Shown: positions 1 through 8,305, counted from the stretch's first letter. The stretch is DNA of 34,578 bases from Bacteroidia bacterium (GCA_016788025.1 JAEUTM010000319.1:1-34578), one strand, 5' to 3'. Program-made: numbers and translations. The notes: a model not told the origin generated them from the sequence alone.

Positions 1-435
1 AAATCTTTCACGCAGGAATGGAACGCAGCAGGCTTGGTTCCAATGAAAGACAAAAAACGTGTTAACGACGCTTTTTACAACAAGCTTGACGAACTATACG
101 AGCAAATGCATCTCGACAAACAAGAAAAAGCTGCTATACAGTTCCGCACTAAACTTGACCGAATGATAGCATCCGAAAATGGTTTCGATCTTTTGCTCCG
201 TGAATCAGATCACTTGAAAAAAATGATGGATGAGATCAATGGTCGTGTAAGAACTTATGACAACAATCTTGGTTTTTTCAAAAGCTCAAAAGGCAACAAT
301 AGTTTCATGAAAGAAATTGAAGATAAAATTGCCGCTGAGAAATCGAAAATCGCTGAGTTAACTGCAAAACGTAAAATGGTAAGTGATGAGCTGAGCAAAT
401 TACGTAATGCTGATAAACAGAAGGCGGAGGCTTAA
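1..435 (+). CDS. DUF349 domain protein, 3' end (5' truncated by window edge)
   Basis: The frame is open from base 1, with no stop, to the TAA at 433-435, so this is the C-terminal 144 residues of a longer gene. The first in-frame start codons are at 34 (TTG) and 43 (ATG), but coding sequence continues upstream of both. The opening residues, with an F-x-x-x-W core followed by G-L-V-P and a helix, match the repeated helical DUF349 unit found in long Bacteroidota proteins. The remainder is charged and helical, with a coiled-coil-like last 50 residues rich in Lys, Glu and Ala. The molecular function of DUF349 proteins in this phylum is unknown to me. The gene ends just before a strong hairpin and converges on gmk. 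I am confident of the family and that the gene is partial. Confidence 0.8.
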   Translation, partial: KSFTQEWNAAGLVPMKDKKRVNDAFYNKLDELYEQMHLDKQEKAAIQFRTKLDRMIASENGFDLLLRESDHLKKMMDEINGRVRTYDNNLGFFKSSKGNNSFMKEIEDKIAAEKSKIAELTAKRKMVSDELSKLRNADKQKAEA

Positions 436-454
436 AAATAGAAAACCTAAATCC

Positions 455-487
455 AAATCCCGTGACGAAAAGTGACGGGATTTTTTT
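455..487 (+). terminator. Rho-independent terminator of the DUF349 gene
   Basis: The 9-bp arms AAATCCCGT (455-463) and ACGGGATTT (475-483) pair perfectly and are followed by a T-run to 487. The inner AC/GT can add two pairs around a GAAAA loop. It lies 20 bases after the DUF349 stop and touches the gmk stop codon on the other strand, so it may also limit gmk read-through, although the T-run favours the + direction. Confidence 0.85.
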
Positions 488-1061
488 ATTTTATTTTAAG
501 AAAGTCTTTTACCAGGTCCTCCGCCTTGGTACAGGCAGTTTCAAGATCTTCATTAAGAATAAAGGTATCAAACAGTTCTGCTGTTTTTAATTCTTTTTCG
601 GCTTTGGCAATTCTCCTGGCAATGCTGTCTTTGCTGTCTGTACTTCGGGAATTCAGTCTTTCTTCAAGGATTTTAATGCTCGGTGGCATGACAAATATGG
701 CAAGTGCTCTATCACCAAACTGGTTCTTTAAATTAAGGCCTCCTTCTACATCTATATCAAAAATCACTGCCTTTCCTTTTGCCCAGATTTTTTCAACCTC
801 AGACCTCAGGGTGCCATAGTGGGTGCCTGCATAAACTTCCTCCCATTCAAGGAATTCATTATTTGCTACTTTCTCTTTAAACTCATCAACCGTAAGGTAA
901 TGATAATCCTTACCATTTACTTCCACGCCACGCTTCGGTCTGCTTGTAGCCGAAATTGAAAATTCTATGTTTTTAGGGAAAGTTTTGAGGATGTGACGCA
1001 CCAAAGTGGTTTTACCCGATCCCGAAGGTGCTGAAAAGATAACCAACTTGCCGTTATGCAT
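486..1061 (-). CDS. gmk: Guanylate kinase
   Basis: It phosphorylates GMP to GDP with ATP, an essential cytosolic step of purine nucleotide synthesis. The 191-residue product has the P-loop S-G-S-G-K-T-T at about residues 13-19, the GMP-binding S-A-T-S-R-P-K-R-G segment near 37-45 and the following G-K-D-Y-H-Y-L motif. Length and motif order are normal for the family. A TTG two codons upstream (1065-1067) is in frame but lies inside a perfect TAnnTTTG promoter box, so I take the ATG at 1059-1061 as the start. The gene stands alone, converging on the DUF349 gene and diverging from the receptor gene at 1183. Confidence 0.95.
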   Translation of the reverse strand: MHNGKLVIFSAPSGSGKTTLVRHILKTFPKNIEFSISATSRPKRGVEVNGKDYHYLTVDEFKEKVANNEFLEWEEVYAGTHYGTLRSEVEKIWAKGKAVIFDIDVEGGLNLKNQFGDRALAIFVMPPSIKILEERLNSRSTDSKDSIARRIAKAEKELKTAELFDTFILNEDLETACTKAEDLVKDFLKIK

Positions 1062-1064
1062 GTG

Positions 1065-1072
1065 CAAATATA
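1065..1072 (-). promoter_or_regulatory. -7 promoter box of gmk (TATATTTG)
   Basis: Read on the minus strand, TATATTTG fits the Bacteroidota -7 consensus TAnnTTTG. Only three bases separate it from the gmk ATG, so transcription would begin at or next to the start codon. I did not find a convincing -33 TTG element. Confidence 0.6.
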
Positions 1073-1167
1073 AGAAACAGATTCACACACGAAAGCCCTG
1101 TAAAAACCCTGTTATCCTGAGCTATCGCCACTGGTAAATAAAACTGGTGTAATATCGGGCTTTAGCT

Positions 1168-1175
1168 TAATTTTG
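1168..1175 (+). promoter_or_regulatory. -7 promoter box of the receptor gene (TAATTTTG)
   Basis: TAATTTTG matches TAnnTTTG and lies seven bases before the ATG at 1183, in the 121-base divergent gap between gmk and the receptor gene. The remainder of that gap (1073-1167) shows no other gene or clear element. Confidence 0.6.
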
Positions 1176-1182
1176 TGCCGTC

Positions 1183-3696
1183 ATGAAAAAAATCTCTCTT
1201 CTATTCCTTTTTCTTCTGTTTTTAACCGGTAAGGCCCAATTTCCGGGTGGAGGAAACCCCAAGGATATGGCTAAAGCCATGAAGGACATTAAAGGCCGGG
1301 TATATGGAAAGCTAATTGATGCGTCAACCAAAAAACCGGTAGAATTTGCTTCCGTAATGGTATTATGGTACAATAAAGACAGTATCCTTGGCGGAGCGCT
1401 CACCGGTGAGAACGGAGAATTCAATATTGAGAACCTTCCTCCGATGGGCGGATTTCGTTTTCGGGCCACCCAAATCGGTTATAAAAGCTATGAGCAAAAA
1501 ATTTATATACAGATCCCTAACAAACTCGAACAGGACTTAGGCGATATTAGCCTGCAACTTGACCAAAAACTACTGAATGAAGTGGATATAACTGCTGAAA
1601 AAAACACGGTAGAAATGTCTATTGACAAAAGAACATACAATGTTGATAAGGATATGTCTGTAAAGGGCGGTACAGCCGTTGATGTTATGAAAAACGTTCC
1701 GGGTGTTACCGTAGACGCTGACGGAAATGCCCAACTCCGTAACCAAAGTCCCACAATCTTTGTAGACGGCCGTCCCACCAATCTTACTCTTCAACAGATC
1801 CCTGCCGACCAGATCGAACGCGTGGAGGTAATTACCAATCCGTCCGTTAAATACGATGCAAGTGCCACAGGGGGCATTCTCAACGTGATCATGAAAAAGA
1901 ACCTTAAACCAGGTTACAACGGCATGGCCATGGCTTACATTGGAACTGGCGACCGTTATGGCGGGATGCTGAACCTGAATGTAAAAGAAGGCCGCTGGAA
2001 TATCTCAGGAATGTATTCGTACAACCAGGCGATCAATAATACAAAAGGATATACTCGTCGCACTCAATTGGATAGTGGAAACGTTTTGGGATACTTCAAC
2101 CAGGATAACAATACCCGGATGATGAACGTATTCAATTTTGGTAGACTTGGAATTGACTATAGCATTAACAATCGTAACACCATTTCGTTAAATGGAATGG
2201 TTGTAGCGGGACAGTTCAACACAAATGACAAACAAACCTTTGATGTGCTAGACCCGAACAAAACTACCTTGCTTTATGGAGATCGCATTAATAAACAAAA
2301 TGCAGCCTTTCAAAACTACATGGGGCAGTTGATGTACAAAAAAACGTATCCAAAGGCAGGAAAAGAGCTAACGGGGGATGTAAGCTATAACCATACCAAT
2401 TCCAATAATTCCTACCTGTTCAGTACTTACACCTACCCCGATTCTTTAGACATAGATAACCAGTACCAAAAAAATGCCGGCTTGAGTTCCGCAGATCAGG
2501 CTGTTTTACAAATAGATTATGTAAACCCTTATAGTGAAACCCGAAAGCTGGAACTTGGCATAAAATCGTTCTATAAAAACTCCACGAGCGAAAACAATAC
2601 ATCAAGGGCTATAGCCTCGGAGGATTTTTACACCAAAGACACCAATATGAGTAATCGTTATGTGATTGATGACATGATTAACGCAGCTTATGTGAACTAT
2701 AACGATAAAACATTCTGGAATGTTTCTTACCAGGCAGGTCTGCGTTTTGAACAATCGTACTATAAAGGAAATATCACCGATAAAAATCAGTCCTTCTCCT
2801 ATCAATATCCTTCCACCGGAGATGATATTCTGAAATCTGTTTTTCCGGGTATTTATTTCTCTAAAAAAACAAAGAACAACCAGGAATGGCAGCTAAATTT
2901 CAGTCGAAAAATCCAACGTCCGAATTTCTTTCAGCTGATGCCTTTTGTAATGTTTGCGGACAAGCAAAATTACAGAATAGGAAATCCACAGTTAAAACCT
3001 GAATTTCGTAACATTGCCGAGCTTAACTATAATAAAATATATAGTAAAGGCAGCTTCCTCGCTTCGGGATATTACCGGTATGAAGAACAACCGATTACAG
3101 ACGTAGCGTATCCAGATATCTCCGATCCTTCAGTTTTGGTAAATACAACGATTAATGGAAAGAATGCAAATCGTTTCGGTGTGGAGCTTACCGAAAAACA
3201 TACGTTTTTTAAAACCCTGGATGTTACGCTCAATGTAAATGCATTTTATATCTATATCAAAGGACTTATAGTTCCTACAGAGCCTGAGGTAACCGCCCAG
3301 GGTGTGGCATACAACGCTAAAACCACAATCTCTTATCGTTTTCCAAAACAAATCACGTTACAGGTAAACGGAAATTATGAATCGCCAAAGATTCTTTTGC
3401 TGGGTAATTCAAACGAGATTTATTCAATGGACATTTCCCTCAATAAAATGTTTGGAACAAAGTGGGTGCTAAACGCCACGCTTAGTGATGTGTTTAATAC
3501 AAGACGTATGGGCGCGCATTACGAAACTCCTTATTACACCCAGGATTTGTCTCGCAGAAGGGAAAGTCGTTATGTAAGATTCACCGTTACTTACATTTTT
3601 GGGAAAATGGATGCCTCCATCTTTAAACGCGCCAAACAAATGAGAGGTAACGACAACCAACAAGGAAGCCAGGATGGTCTGGACTTCGGGAAATAA
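1183..3696 (+). CDS. Outer-membrane beta-barrel protein, TonB-dependent receptor family
   Basis: This 837-residue protein has a signal peptide (residues 1-19, ending G-K-A-Q). A carboxypeptidase-regulatory-like beta-sandwich follows at about 37-125, then a receptor plug at about 140-240 containing the segments F-V-D-G-R-P and I-E-R-V-E-V-I-T-N-P-S. The rest alternates aromatic-rich beta strands, as in an outer-membrane barrel, and ends near an aromatic strand typical of the family. It should sit in the outer membrane and import or bind a ligand with TonB energy. The substrate cannot be read from the sequence: there is no SusD partner next to it, so a glycan-uptake role has no support here. 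The start is the ATG seven bases after a TAnnTTTG box. folB follows after five bases and may be co-transcribed. Confidence 0.85.
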   Translation: MKKISLLFLFLLFLTGKAQFPGGGNPKDMAKAMKDIKGRVYGKLIDASTKKPVEFASVMVLWYNKDSILGGALTGENGEFNIENLPPMGGFRFRATQIGYKSYEQKIYIQIPNKLEQDLGDISLQLDQKLLNEVDITAEKNTVEMSIDKRTYNVDKDMSVKGGTAVDVMKNVPGVTVDADGNAQLRNQSPTIFVDGRPTNLTLQQIPADQIERVEVITNPSVKYDASATGGILNVIMKKNLKPGYNGMAMAYIGTGDRYGGMLNLNVKEGRWNISGMYSYNQAINNTKGYTRRTQLDSGNVLGYFNQDNNTRMMNVFNFGRLGIDYSINNRNTISLNGMVVAGQFNTNDKQTFDVLDPNKTTLLYGDRINKQNAAFQNYMGQLMYKKTYPKAGKELTGDVSYNHTNSNNSYLFSTYTYPDSLDIDNQYQKNAGLSSADQAVLQIDYVNPYSETRKLELGIKSFYKNSTSENNTSRAIASEDFYTKDTNMSNRYVIDDMINAAYVNYNDKTFWNVSYQAGLRFEQSYYKGNITDKNQSFSYQYPSTGDDILKSVFPGIYFSKKTKNNQEWQLNFSRKIQRPNFFQLMPFVMFADKQNYRIGNPQLKPEFRNIAELNYNKIYSKGSFLASGYYRYEEQPITDVAYPDISDPSVLVNTTINGKNANRFGVELTEKHTFFKTLDVTLNVNAFYIYIKGLIVPTEPEVTAQGVAYNAKTTISYRFPKQITLQVNGNYESPKILLLGNSNEIYSMDISLNKMFGTKWVLNATLSDVFNTRRMGAHYETPYYTQDLSRRRESRYVRFTVTYIFGKMDASIFKRAKQMRGNDNQQGSQDGLDFGK

Positions 3697-3701
3697 AAAC
3701 T

Positions 3702-4055
3702 ATGACGCATTGCATAAATATTGAGGGAGTAAAACTCTATGGATTTCATGGCTGCCTTGAAGAAGAAGGTAAAATTGGTGGTAATTACATTGTGGACGTG
3801 TATATGACCGTTGACTTCAGTAAAGCTGCCAAAAGCGACGATCTGGCCGATACACTTGATTATTGTACCGTTTATGAAATAAGCAAAGCCGAAATGGCAA
3901 TCAGAAGCAAACTCATTGAAAACGTATGCGAACGTATTTATTTGAAAATACGCGCCGCTTTCCCAACCCTCAAAACACTTCATGTAAAAGTTACCAAATT
4001 GAGTCCGCCGATGAACGGTAATGTTGAGAGGGTAAGCGTAGAAATGAAGGATTAA
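3702..4055 (+). CDS. folB: Dihydroneopterin aldolase
   Basis: It converts 7,8-dihydroneopterin to 6-hydroxymethyl-dihydropterin and glycolaldehyde in folate synthesis. The 117-residue product shows the family landmarks: L-Y-G-F-H-G near residue 12, a central T-L-D-Y-x-x-V-Y-E motif that binds the pterin, and L-I-E-N-V-C-E-R-I around residue 67. The length is typical. It begins five bases after the receptor gene and precedes a pterin carbinolamine dehydratase, so two pterin-handling genes are adjacent, although the second appears to have its own promoter. Confidence 0.93.
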   Translation: MTHCINIEGVKLYGFHGCLEEEGKIGGNYIVDVYMTVDFSKAAKSDDLADTLDYCTVYEISKAEMAIRSKLIENVCERIYLKIRAAFPTLKTLHVKVTKLSPPMNGNVERVSVEMKD

Positions 4056-4074
4056 AGGCTTTTAGAATTATTCT

Positions 4075-4082
4075 TAACTTTG
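4075..4082 (+). promoter_or_regulatory. -7 promoter box before the dehydratase gene (TAACTTTG)
   Basis: TAACTTTG matches TAnnTTTG and lies 15 bases before the ATG at 4098. It overlaps an in-frame TTG (4080-4082), which argues against that TTG as the start codon. Confidence 0.55.
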
Positions 4083-4097
4083 TACTTTCAAACGTAC

Positions 4098-4382
4098 ATG
4101 CGACCTGGTAAATTATCGGAATCAGAAATTCACGAGAAACTAAAAAATCTTCCTGACTGGAAATTACTGGGTAATTACCTGCACCGCGATTTTAAATTTC
4201 CAGATTTTACCTCTGCCTTCGCATTCATGACACAGGTTGCTTTTGAGGCTGAAAAACTGAATCATCACCCAGAATGGAAAAATGTATATAATTCTGTTTC
4301 CATTACCCTAAACACCCACGATGCAGGCGGAATAACCGAACTCGATTTTAAGCTCGCCGAAAGGATCAACAAATTATTATAA
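4098..4382 (+). CDS. phhB: 4a-hydroxytetrahydrobiopterin (pterin-4a-carbinolamine) dehydratase
   Basis: The 94-residue product is a single PCD domain. The N-terminal helix L-P-D-W precedes the catalytic core K-L-N-H-H-P-E-W and the later T-H-D-A-G-G-I-T segment, which together carry the active-site histidines. The enzyme dehydrates pterin-4a-carbinolamine so that the pterin cofactor of aromatic amino acid hydroxylases can be recycled. No hydroxylase gene lies in the window, so it may serve a distant phenylalanine hydroxylase or have another pterin role. I use the ATG at 4098; the upstream TTG at 4080 falls in the promoter box. thiL starts one base after its stop, which suggests co-transcription. 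Confidence 0.9.
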   Translation: MRPGKLSESEIHEKLKNLPDWKLLGNYLHRDFKFPDFTSAFAFMTQVAFEAEKLNHHPEWKNVYNSVSITLNTHDAGGITELDFKLAERINKLL

Positions 4383-4383
4383 T

Positions 4384-5427
4384 ATGGATTTCGACAATAC
4401 TTCACGCACCGAACTCTCAGAACTCGGTGAATTTGGACTCATTAAACACCTTACACAGTATATTGAATTAACAAACGATTCAACGGTTAAAGGCGTGGGT
4501 GACGACGCAGCTGTTATTGATAACGGCGATTTGCAAACAGTTGTAAGCACCGACATGCTGGTTGAAGGAGTTCACTTTGATTTAACTTATGTCCCCCTAA
4601 AACACCTGGGATACAAAAGTGTGGTGGTTAACTTAAGCGATATCTATGCCATGAACGCCCAACCAAGACAGATCGTAGTCTCCATAGCTATCTCCAACCG
4701 TTTCAGCCTCGAAGCCGTAGAGGAATTGTACGCTGGAATGTTGCTCGCCTGCAAAAAATACAAGGTTGATCTTGTTGGTGGAGATACCACATCTTCCCTC
4801 AGTGGTTTGGTAATAAGTGTAACGGCCATTGGAGCTGCAAAAAAAGAAGATATTGTTTACAGGGATGGGGCGAAAGAAGGTAATCTACTTTGTGTAAGTG
4901 GTGACCTTGGCGGTGCATACATGGGTCTGCAGATCCTGGAGCGTGAAAAAACCATATTTAAGGAAAATCCAAAACTCCAACCCGATCTTGGAGGTAAAGA
5001 CTATATTCTTGAACGGCAGTTAAAACCTGAAGCAAGAAAGGACATCGGAGAACTTCTTAAGTCACTGAACGTTAAACCCACTTCGATGATTGATGTGAGC
5101 GATGGACTTTCTTCCGAGATTCTTCACCTTTGTACGCAGTCTAAAGTTGGAGTGGAGTTGTATGAAGAGAAATTACCGATCGACCCTTTGACCTTTGAAA
5201 CTGCGCGCGAATTTAATCTCGATCCAACCTTATGTGCCCTGAGCGGCGGAGAAGACTACGAGTTGTTGTTTACGATTGATATTGGTGATTACGATAAAAT
5301 TAAAAACTCTATGGATATTTCCGTAATCGGGCATATCACAAATGAATCCAAAGGTCGCCTGATGGTTGCAAAAGCCGGAACCGCTCACGAATTAAAAGCA
5401 CAGGGTTGGAATGCTTTGCTGAAATGA
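4384..5427 (+). CDS. thiL: Thiamine-monophosphate kinase
   Basis: It phosphorylates thiamine monophosphate to the active cofactor thiamine diphosphate, the last step of thiamine synthesis. The 347-residue product has the AIR-synthase-like fold motifs in order: V-G-D-D-A-A-V near residue 38, D-M-L-V-E-G-V-H-F near 58, L-S-D-I-Y-A-M near 84, G-G-D-T near 127, D-V-S-D-G-L near 238 and S-G-G-E-D-Y-E-L-L-F near 289. These supply the Mg-ATP and substrate ligands, and all appear intact. The gene starts one base after the dehydratase stop. No other thiamine gene or TPP riboswitch is visible near it. Confidence 0.95.
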   Translation: MDFDNTSRTELSELGEFGLIKHLTQYIELTNDSTVKGVGDDAAVIDNGDLQTVVSTDMLVEGVHFDLTYVPLKHLGYKSVVVNLSDIYAMNAQPRQIVVSIAISNRFSLEAVEELYAGMLLACKKYKVDLVGGDTTSSLSGLVISVTAIGAAKKEDIVYRDGAKEGNLLCVSGDLGGAYMGLQILEREKTIFKENPKLQPDLGGKDYILERQLKPEARKDIGELLKSLNVKPTSMIDVSDGLSSEILHLCTQSKVGVELYEEKLPIDPLTFETAREFNLDPTLCALSGGEDYELLFTIDIGDYDKIKNSMDISVIGHITNESKGRLMVAKAGTAHELKAQGWNALLK

Positions 5428-5433
5428 TATCTC

Positions 5434-5468
5434 AGAAGTAAGATTTAAGAAATATGACCCTCACTTCT
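5434..5468. repeat. Imperfect inverted repeat between convergent thiL and gldH
   Basis: AGAAGTAAG (5434-5442) can pair with CTCACTTCT (5460-5468) with one mismatch across a 17-base loop. It lies in the 53-base gap between two convergent genes, where a bidirectional terminator would be expected, but no T-run follows on either strand. I record it as a weak candidate only. Confidence 0.25.
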
Positions 5469-5480
5469 CAATTCTGAAAT

Positions 5481-5966
5481 CTATTTGCTTTTCTCAATTT
5501 CAAATCCAAAATCCATAATCATTGGAAGCGGATCCACACGCATGGCTTGTTCGAAAACAAACTGGTATTTCCCACCCAATGGAAAACGTACGTTTTTTTT
5601 GATAGGCACTTTAAAATCGAAGATATCGCCAACTCCACTACCTAACCATTCTCCTTTGCTGTTCGCAAGGATTACTTCCATTGTATCCGTCAATACTTTC
5701 CCGTCTGGGTATTTAGTGGTTACAAAAAGAAACAAATTGTTATAAGGATAAGTGTCCGCATGCCTCACCATTAATGAGATGTTGTTCAGCGTTTGTGTAT
5801 CGGTGATTTCGAGATCGAATACTGCTTTATCCTTGGCATACCACTGTGCATCTTCAAACGTCTGGTATTTACTGTAAACAATATTCTTGTTACAGGACGA
5901 TAAAAACAAAACCAGGAATGACAACAACAAGGTGTTCCTATTTTTCAGTATTAGGTTTCTGATCAT
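5481..5966 (-). CDS. gldH: GldH-type gliding motility lipoprotein
   Basis: The 161-residue product starts with a short charged leader, a hydrophobic stretch and the lipobox L-S-S-C at about residues 22-25, so it should be a membrane-anchored lipoprotein. The mature part is a beta-rich domain with the conserved D-L-E-I-T-D and V-R-H-A-D-T-Y-P-Y-N-N-L segments of the GldH family. GldH is one of the lipoproteins needed for gliding in flavobacteria. The frame is open far upstream inside ricT, but those residues are low-complexity shadow of its tail, so I use the ATG at 5964-5966. This start overlaps the 3' end of ricT by 29 bases, implying co-transcription. Lineages without visible gliding also carry the gene. 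Confidence 0.85.
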   Translation of the reverse strand: MIRNLILKNRNTLLLSFLVLFLSSCNKNIVYSKYQTFEDAQWYAKDKAVFDLEITDTQTLNNISLMVRHADTYPYNNLFLFVTTKYPDGKVLTDTMEVILANSKGEWLGSGVGDIFDFKVPIKKNVRFPLGGKYQFVFEQAMRVDPLPMIMDFGFEIEKSK

Positions 5967-7323
5967 TTTTCGGCGGATTTGGTTTTCGGTTTTGTGGATG
6001 ACGAGGCTTATTATCCCCGGGTTTTCCCTGTGGTTTATTATGATTTGGTTTGTTTTGCTGTCCCTGCTTATTTTGCGCTTGTTGTTTAGCCTGTGGCTTA
6101 TTTTGTTGCTGGGGTTTAGGCTTCTGCACCTGTGATGATCCCTGAGCCTGTTGCGGCTTAGGCTTGTTTTTCCCAGGCTTATTTTTATGCCTGTTGTTTT
6201 TCTTATCTCTATCAAAACGTGTTAAGCTATCCTGGCCAACAACATTCTCGAAATTATGCTCCACCGTGGCAGTAGCGCTGAGCAATTTCTCAGCAGATCG
6301 AACAGCAGGCGCAAGCGCTTCAGGAACTTCGCCTTTAGCATTCGCTTCTACAATTTTCTTCACCTCTTTAATGTCCATAGGAATGAGTACACCCGGTTCA
6401 CTACGATAACTGAACCACATCATCCTCCGGAAAATGTCGGTCTTTTGAAGAAATGCATCGCCTTTTTTTGTCTGCAATTTTTTGCCATCCAGATCCGGAA
6501 ATTCCTTCAGAGCATCCACATAACTATCTAATTCATAATTCAAACAGCACTTAAGCTTTCCACATTGCCCGGCCAATTTTAAAGGATTTAAAGACAATTG
6601 TTGGTATCTCGCAGCGCTTGTATTTACCGTTCTGAAATCCGTAAGCCAGGTGCTGCAACACAACTCCCTGCCACAGGAACCTATTCCACCAAGACGTGAA
6701 GCTTCCTGCCTGGCACCAATCTGGCGCATTTCTATCCTCACCTTAAATTCGTCGGCCAGAACCTTAATCAACTCCCGAAAATCTACCCGTGCATCCGCTG
6801 TGTAATAAAAAATAGCTTTTGATTTATCACCCTGGTATTCCACGTCGCTGAGCTTCATCTCCAGGCCCAGTCTCAAAGCAATGGTACGAGCTCTGTACAT
6901 GGTGCTCGTTTCCAAAGCCTGAGCCTCGCGCCATTTATCGATATCACTTTGTTTTGCCTTGCGATAAACTTTCCTGATCTCTTCGCTGTCAAAGTTTACA
7001 TTACGTTTTTTTAACTGCAATCTCACAAGTTCGCCGGTAAGCGAAACCGTTCCGATGTCATGTCCAGATCCTGCTTCTACCGCAATCGGGTCTCCAACGT
7101 TTAGCGTGAGGCTGTTTACGTTTCTAAAAAACTCTTTCCTTGAATTTTTGAAACGAACCTCTACGATATCAAAAGGTTTTTGTCCTTCAGGTAAACTCAT
7201 GTTGCCCAGCCAGTCAAAAACTGTTAGTTTATTACACCCGTCTGCAGTGCCGCAAGAACCGTTGTTGTTACATCCCGCCGGAATTCCGTCCTTACCTGTG
7301 CCGCATCCGCTGCTACATCCCAT
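5938..7323 (-). CDS. ricT: RicT/PSP1 domain protein with Cys-rich N-terminus and disordered tail
   Basis: The 461-residue product carries the PSP1/RicT core at about residues 50-310. The paired cysteine motifs are C-G-x-E-L-C-C (217-223) and C-G-K-L-K-C-C-L-N-Y-E (254-264). RicT (YaaT) is known in Bacillus as part of an iron-sulfur complex acting with RNase Y in RNA processing and phosphorelay control. The role in Bacteroidota is not settled. Two additions stand out: five further cysteines within the first 30 residues, and a tail from about 373 to 461 made almost only of Lys, Gln, Pro, Asn and Gly. The tail should be disordered and may bind RNA. gldH overlaps the 3' end. A TATCTTTA box (7343-7350) may be its promoter. 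Confidence 0.88.
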   Translation of the reverse strand: MGCSSGCGTGKDGIPAGCNNNGSCGTADGCNKLTVFDWLGNMSLPEGQKPFDIVEVRFKNSRKEFFRNVNSLTLNVGDPIAVEAGSGHDIGTVSLTGELVRLQLKKRNVNFDSEEIRKVYRKAKQSDIDKWREAQALETSTMYRARTIALRLGLEMKLSDVEYQGDKSKAIFYYTADARVDFRELIKVLADEFKVRIEMRQIGARQEASRLGGIGSCGRELCCSTWLTDFRTVNTSAARYQQLSLNPLKLAGQCGKLKCCLNYELDSYVDALKEFPDLDGKKLQTKKGDAFLQKTDIFRRMMWFSYRSEPGVLIPMDIKEVKKIVEANAKGEVPEALAPAVRSAEKLLSATATVEHNFENVVGQDSLTRFDRDKKNNRHKNKPGKNKPKPQQAQGSSQVQKPKPQQQNKPQAKQQAQNKQGQQNKPNHNKPQGKPGDNKPRHPQNRKPNPPKNDQKPNTEK

Positions 7324-7342
7324 AGTTCTTTTTTTTGAGTCC

Positions 7343-7350
7343 TAAAGATA
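7343..7350 (-). promoter_or_regulatory. Candidate -7 box of ricT (TATCTTTA)
   Basis: On the minus strand, TATCTTTA differs from TAnnTTTG only at the last base and lies 19 bases before the ricT ATG, in the divergent gap with the gene at 7396. Confidence 0.35.
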
Positions 7351-7383
7351 GCTAATTAAGTGCTTTTGAGCAAAGCAATTTGC

Positions 7384-7391
7384 TATCTTTG
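7384..7391 (+). promoter_or_regulatory. -7 promoter box of the gene at 7396 (TATCTTTG)
   Basis: TATCTTTG matches TAnnTTTG. A TTTTG (7364-7368) lies 15 bases upstream as a possible -33 element, somewhat close for the class. Only four bases separate the box from the ATG at 7396, so the transcript should be leaderless or nearly so. Confidence 0.6.
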
Positions 7392-7395
7392 GTTA

Positions 7396-8304
7396 ATGAA
7401 ATTCCGCTTTTTGGGCTTTTTCCTGTTTATGACTCTGCACATTATTGCGCAGGATAAAATCTATATGCAGGACGGTAGCTGCCGGGTCGCCAAAGTTCTT
7501 GAAATTGGCCTGGATGAAATTACTGTAGTTCCGATTAGTGAATCCGGGGCTCCCTTCATAAACGCCAATGAAACCATTTCAAAATGGGATATTGTTTTGA
7601 TAGAATATAAAAACGGAACCGTTGAATATCTTAATTCTCCCCGGACAGATATTGTTAATGATGGTAACTCGCGGCGAGCGGAGAAACAAAAAAAAATAAG
7701 CGATAAAGTGATTTATCACAATTTTGCGTCCATAAACACCCTTGCGCTGTGCAATTCGGATATTGCTGGTTTCTTTGAACATCTCAGCGATAATTCAAAA
7801 TTTGGAATTGGGATCATGGGTGCTTACAATTTTAATAAATATGCAGGAGGTCAAAATGCGTTCATATCACAACTCAACGCTTCCAAGAAAAAATATGACG
7901 CAGGGGCTTTCTTCAATTTTTATCCAGCCGGTTTTAAGCGGCGTTCCGCATTTTATTTTGGCCTAATGATAAAATATACTGCCTTTACATTTAGCAGTAC
8001 CCAGGAATTAAATAGTGGGGGACAGGTAAGTTATAAATATACGCCCGCAAAAGGAAGCCAGTTAGCGACAATGATCACAATAGGAAATCAAACCAATCTA
8101 ACAAAGACTGTTTTTTTAAAAACAATAGCAGGCTTTGGGGCTTATACACTTCGTGGAGAATATAAACGAGAATTTAATTATCAGGTTAATGCGAGCGCGC
8201 AGGCCAGTACAAATCCAAATGGCACAAAAACAAATATAGAACCTGTAACCTACAATATGCTACCCAAACTATATTTTGGAATAAACATTGGCTGCAATTT
8301 TTAA
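7396..8304 (+). CDS. Exported protein of unknown function, probable outer-membrane beta-barrel (first of a tandem pair)
   Basis: I do not recognise a named family. The 302-residue product has a signal peptide (about residues 1-19, ending I-I-A-Q). A small beta-rich domain with D-K-I-Y-M-Q-D-G-S follows, then from about residue 105 alternating strands rich in Gly, Phe and Tyr that look like a small outer-membrane barrel ending in N-I-G-C-N-F. The longer frame from 7360 would place a TATCTTTG promoter box inside the coding region, so I choose the ATG at 7396. The next gene starts one base after the stop and shares the N-terminal pattern D-K-[IL]-x-x-x-D-G, so the two look like diverged duplicates in one operon. 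The function is not known. Confidence 0.75.
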   Translation: MKFRFLGFFLFMTLHIIAQDKIYMQDGSCRVAKVLEIGLDEITVVPISESGAPFINANETISKWDIVLIEYKNGTVEYLNSPRTDIVNDGNSRRAEKQKKISDKVIYHNFASINTLALCNSDIAGFFEHLSDNSKFGIGIMGAYNFNKYAGGQNAFISQLNASKKKYDAGAFFNFYPAGFKRRSAFYFGLMIKYTAFTFSSTQELNSGGQVSYKYTPAKGSQLATMITIGNQTNLTKTVFLKTIAGFGAYTLRGEYKREFNYQVNASAQASTNPNGTKTNIEPVTYNMLPKLYFGINIGCNF

Positions 8305-8305
8305 C

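Noticed and set aside
472-819. A 115-codon open frame on the + strand
   Set aside because: It is antisense to gmk, whose motifs are unmistakable; the Ser/Leu-rich translation has no family features.
5967-6215. In-frame N-terminal extension of gldH
   Set aside because: The extra 83 residues are the frame-shifted low-complexity tail of ricT; a proper lipoprotein signal starts at the ATG 5964-5966.
7360-7395. Earlier start for the gene at 7396
   Set aside because: The extension runs through a TATCTTTG promoter box and would spoil the signal peptide.
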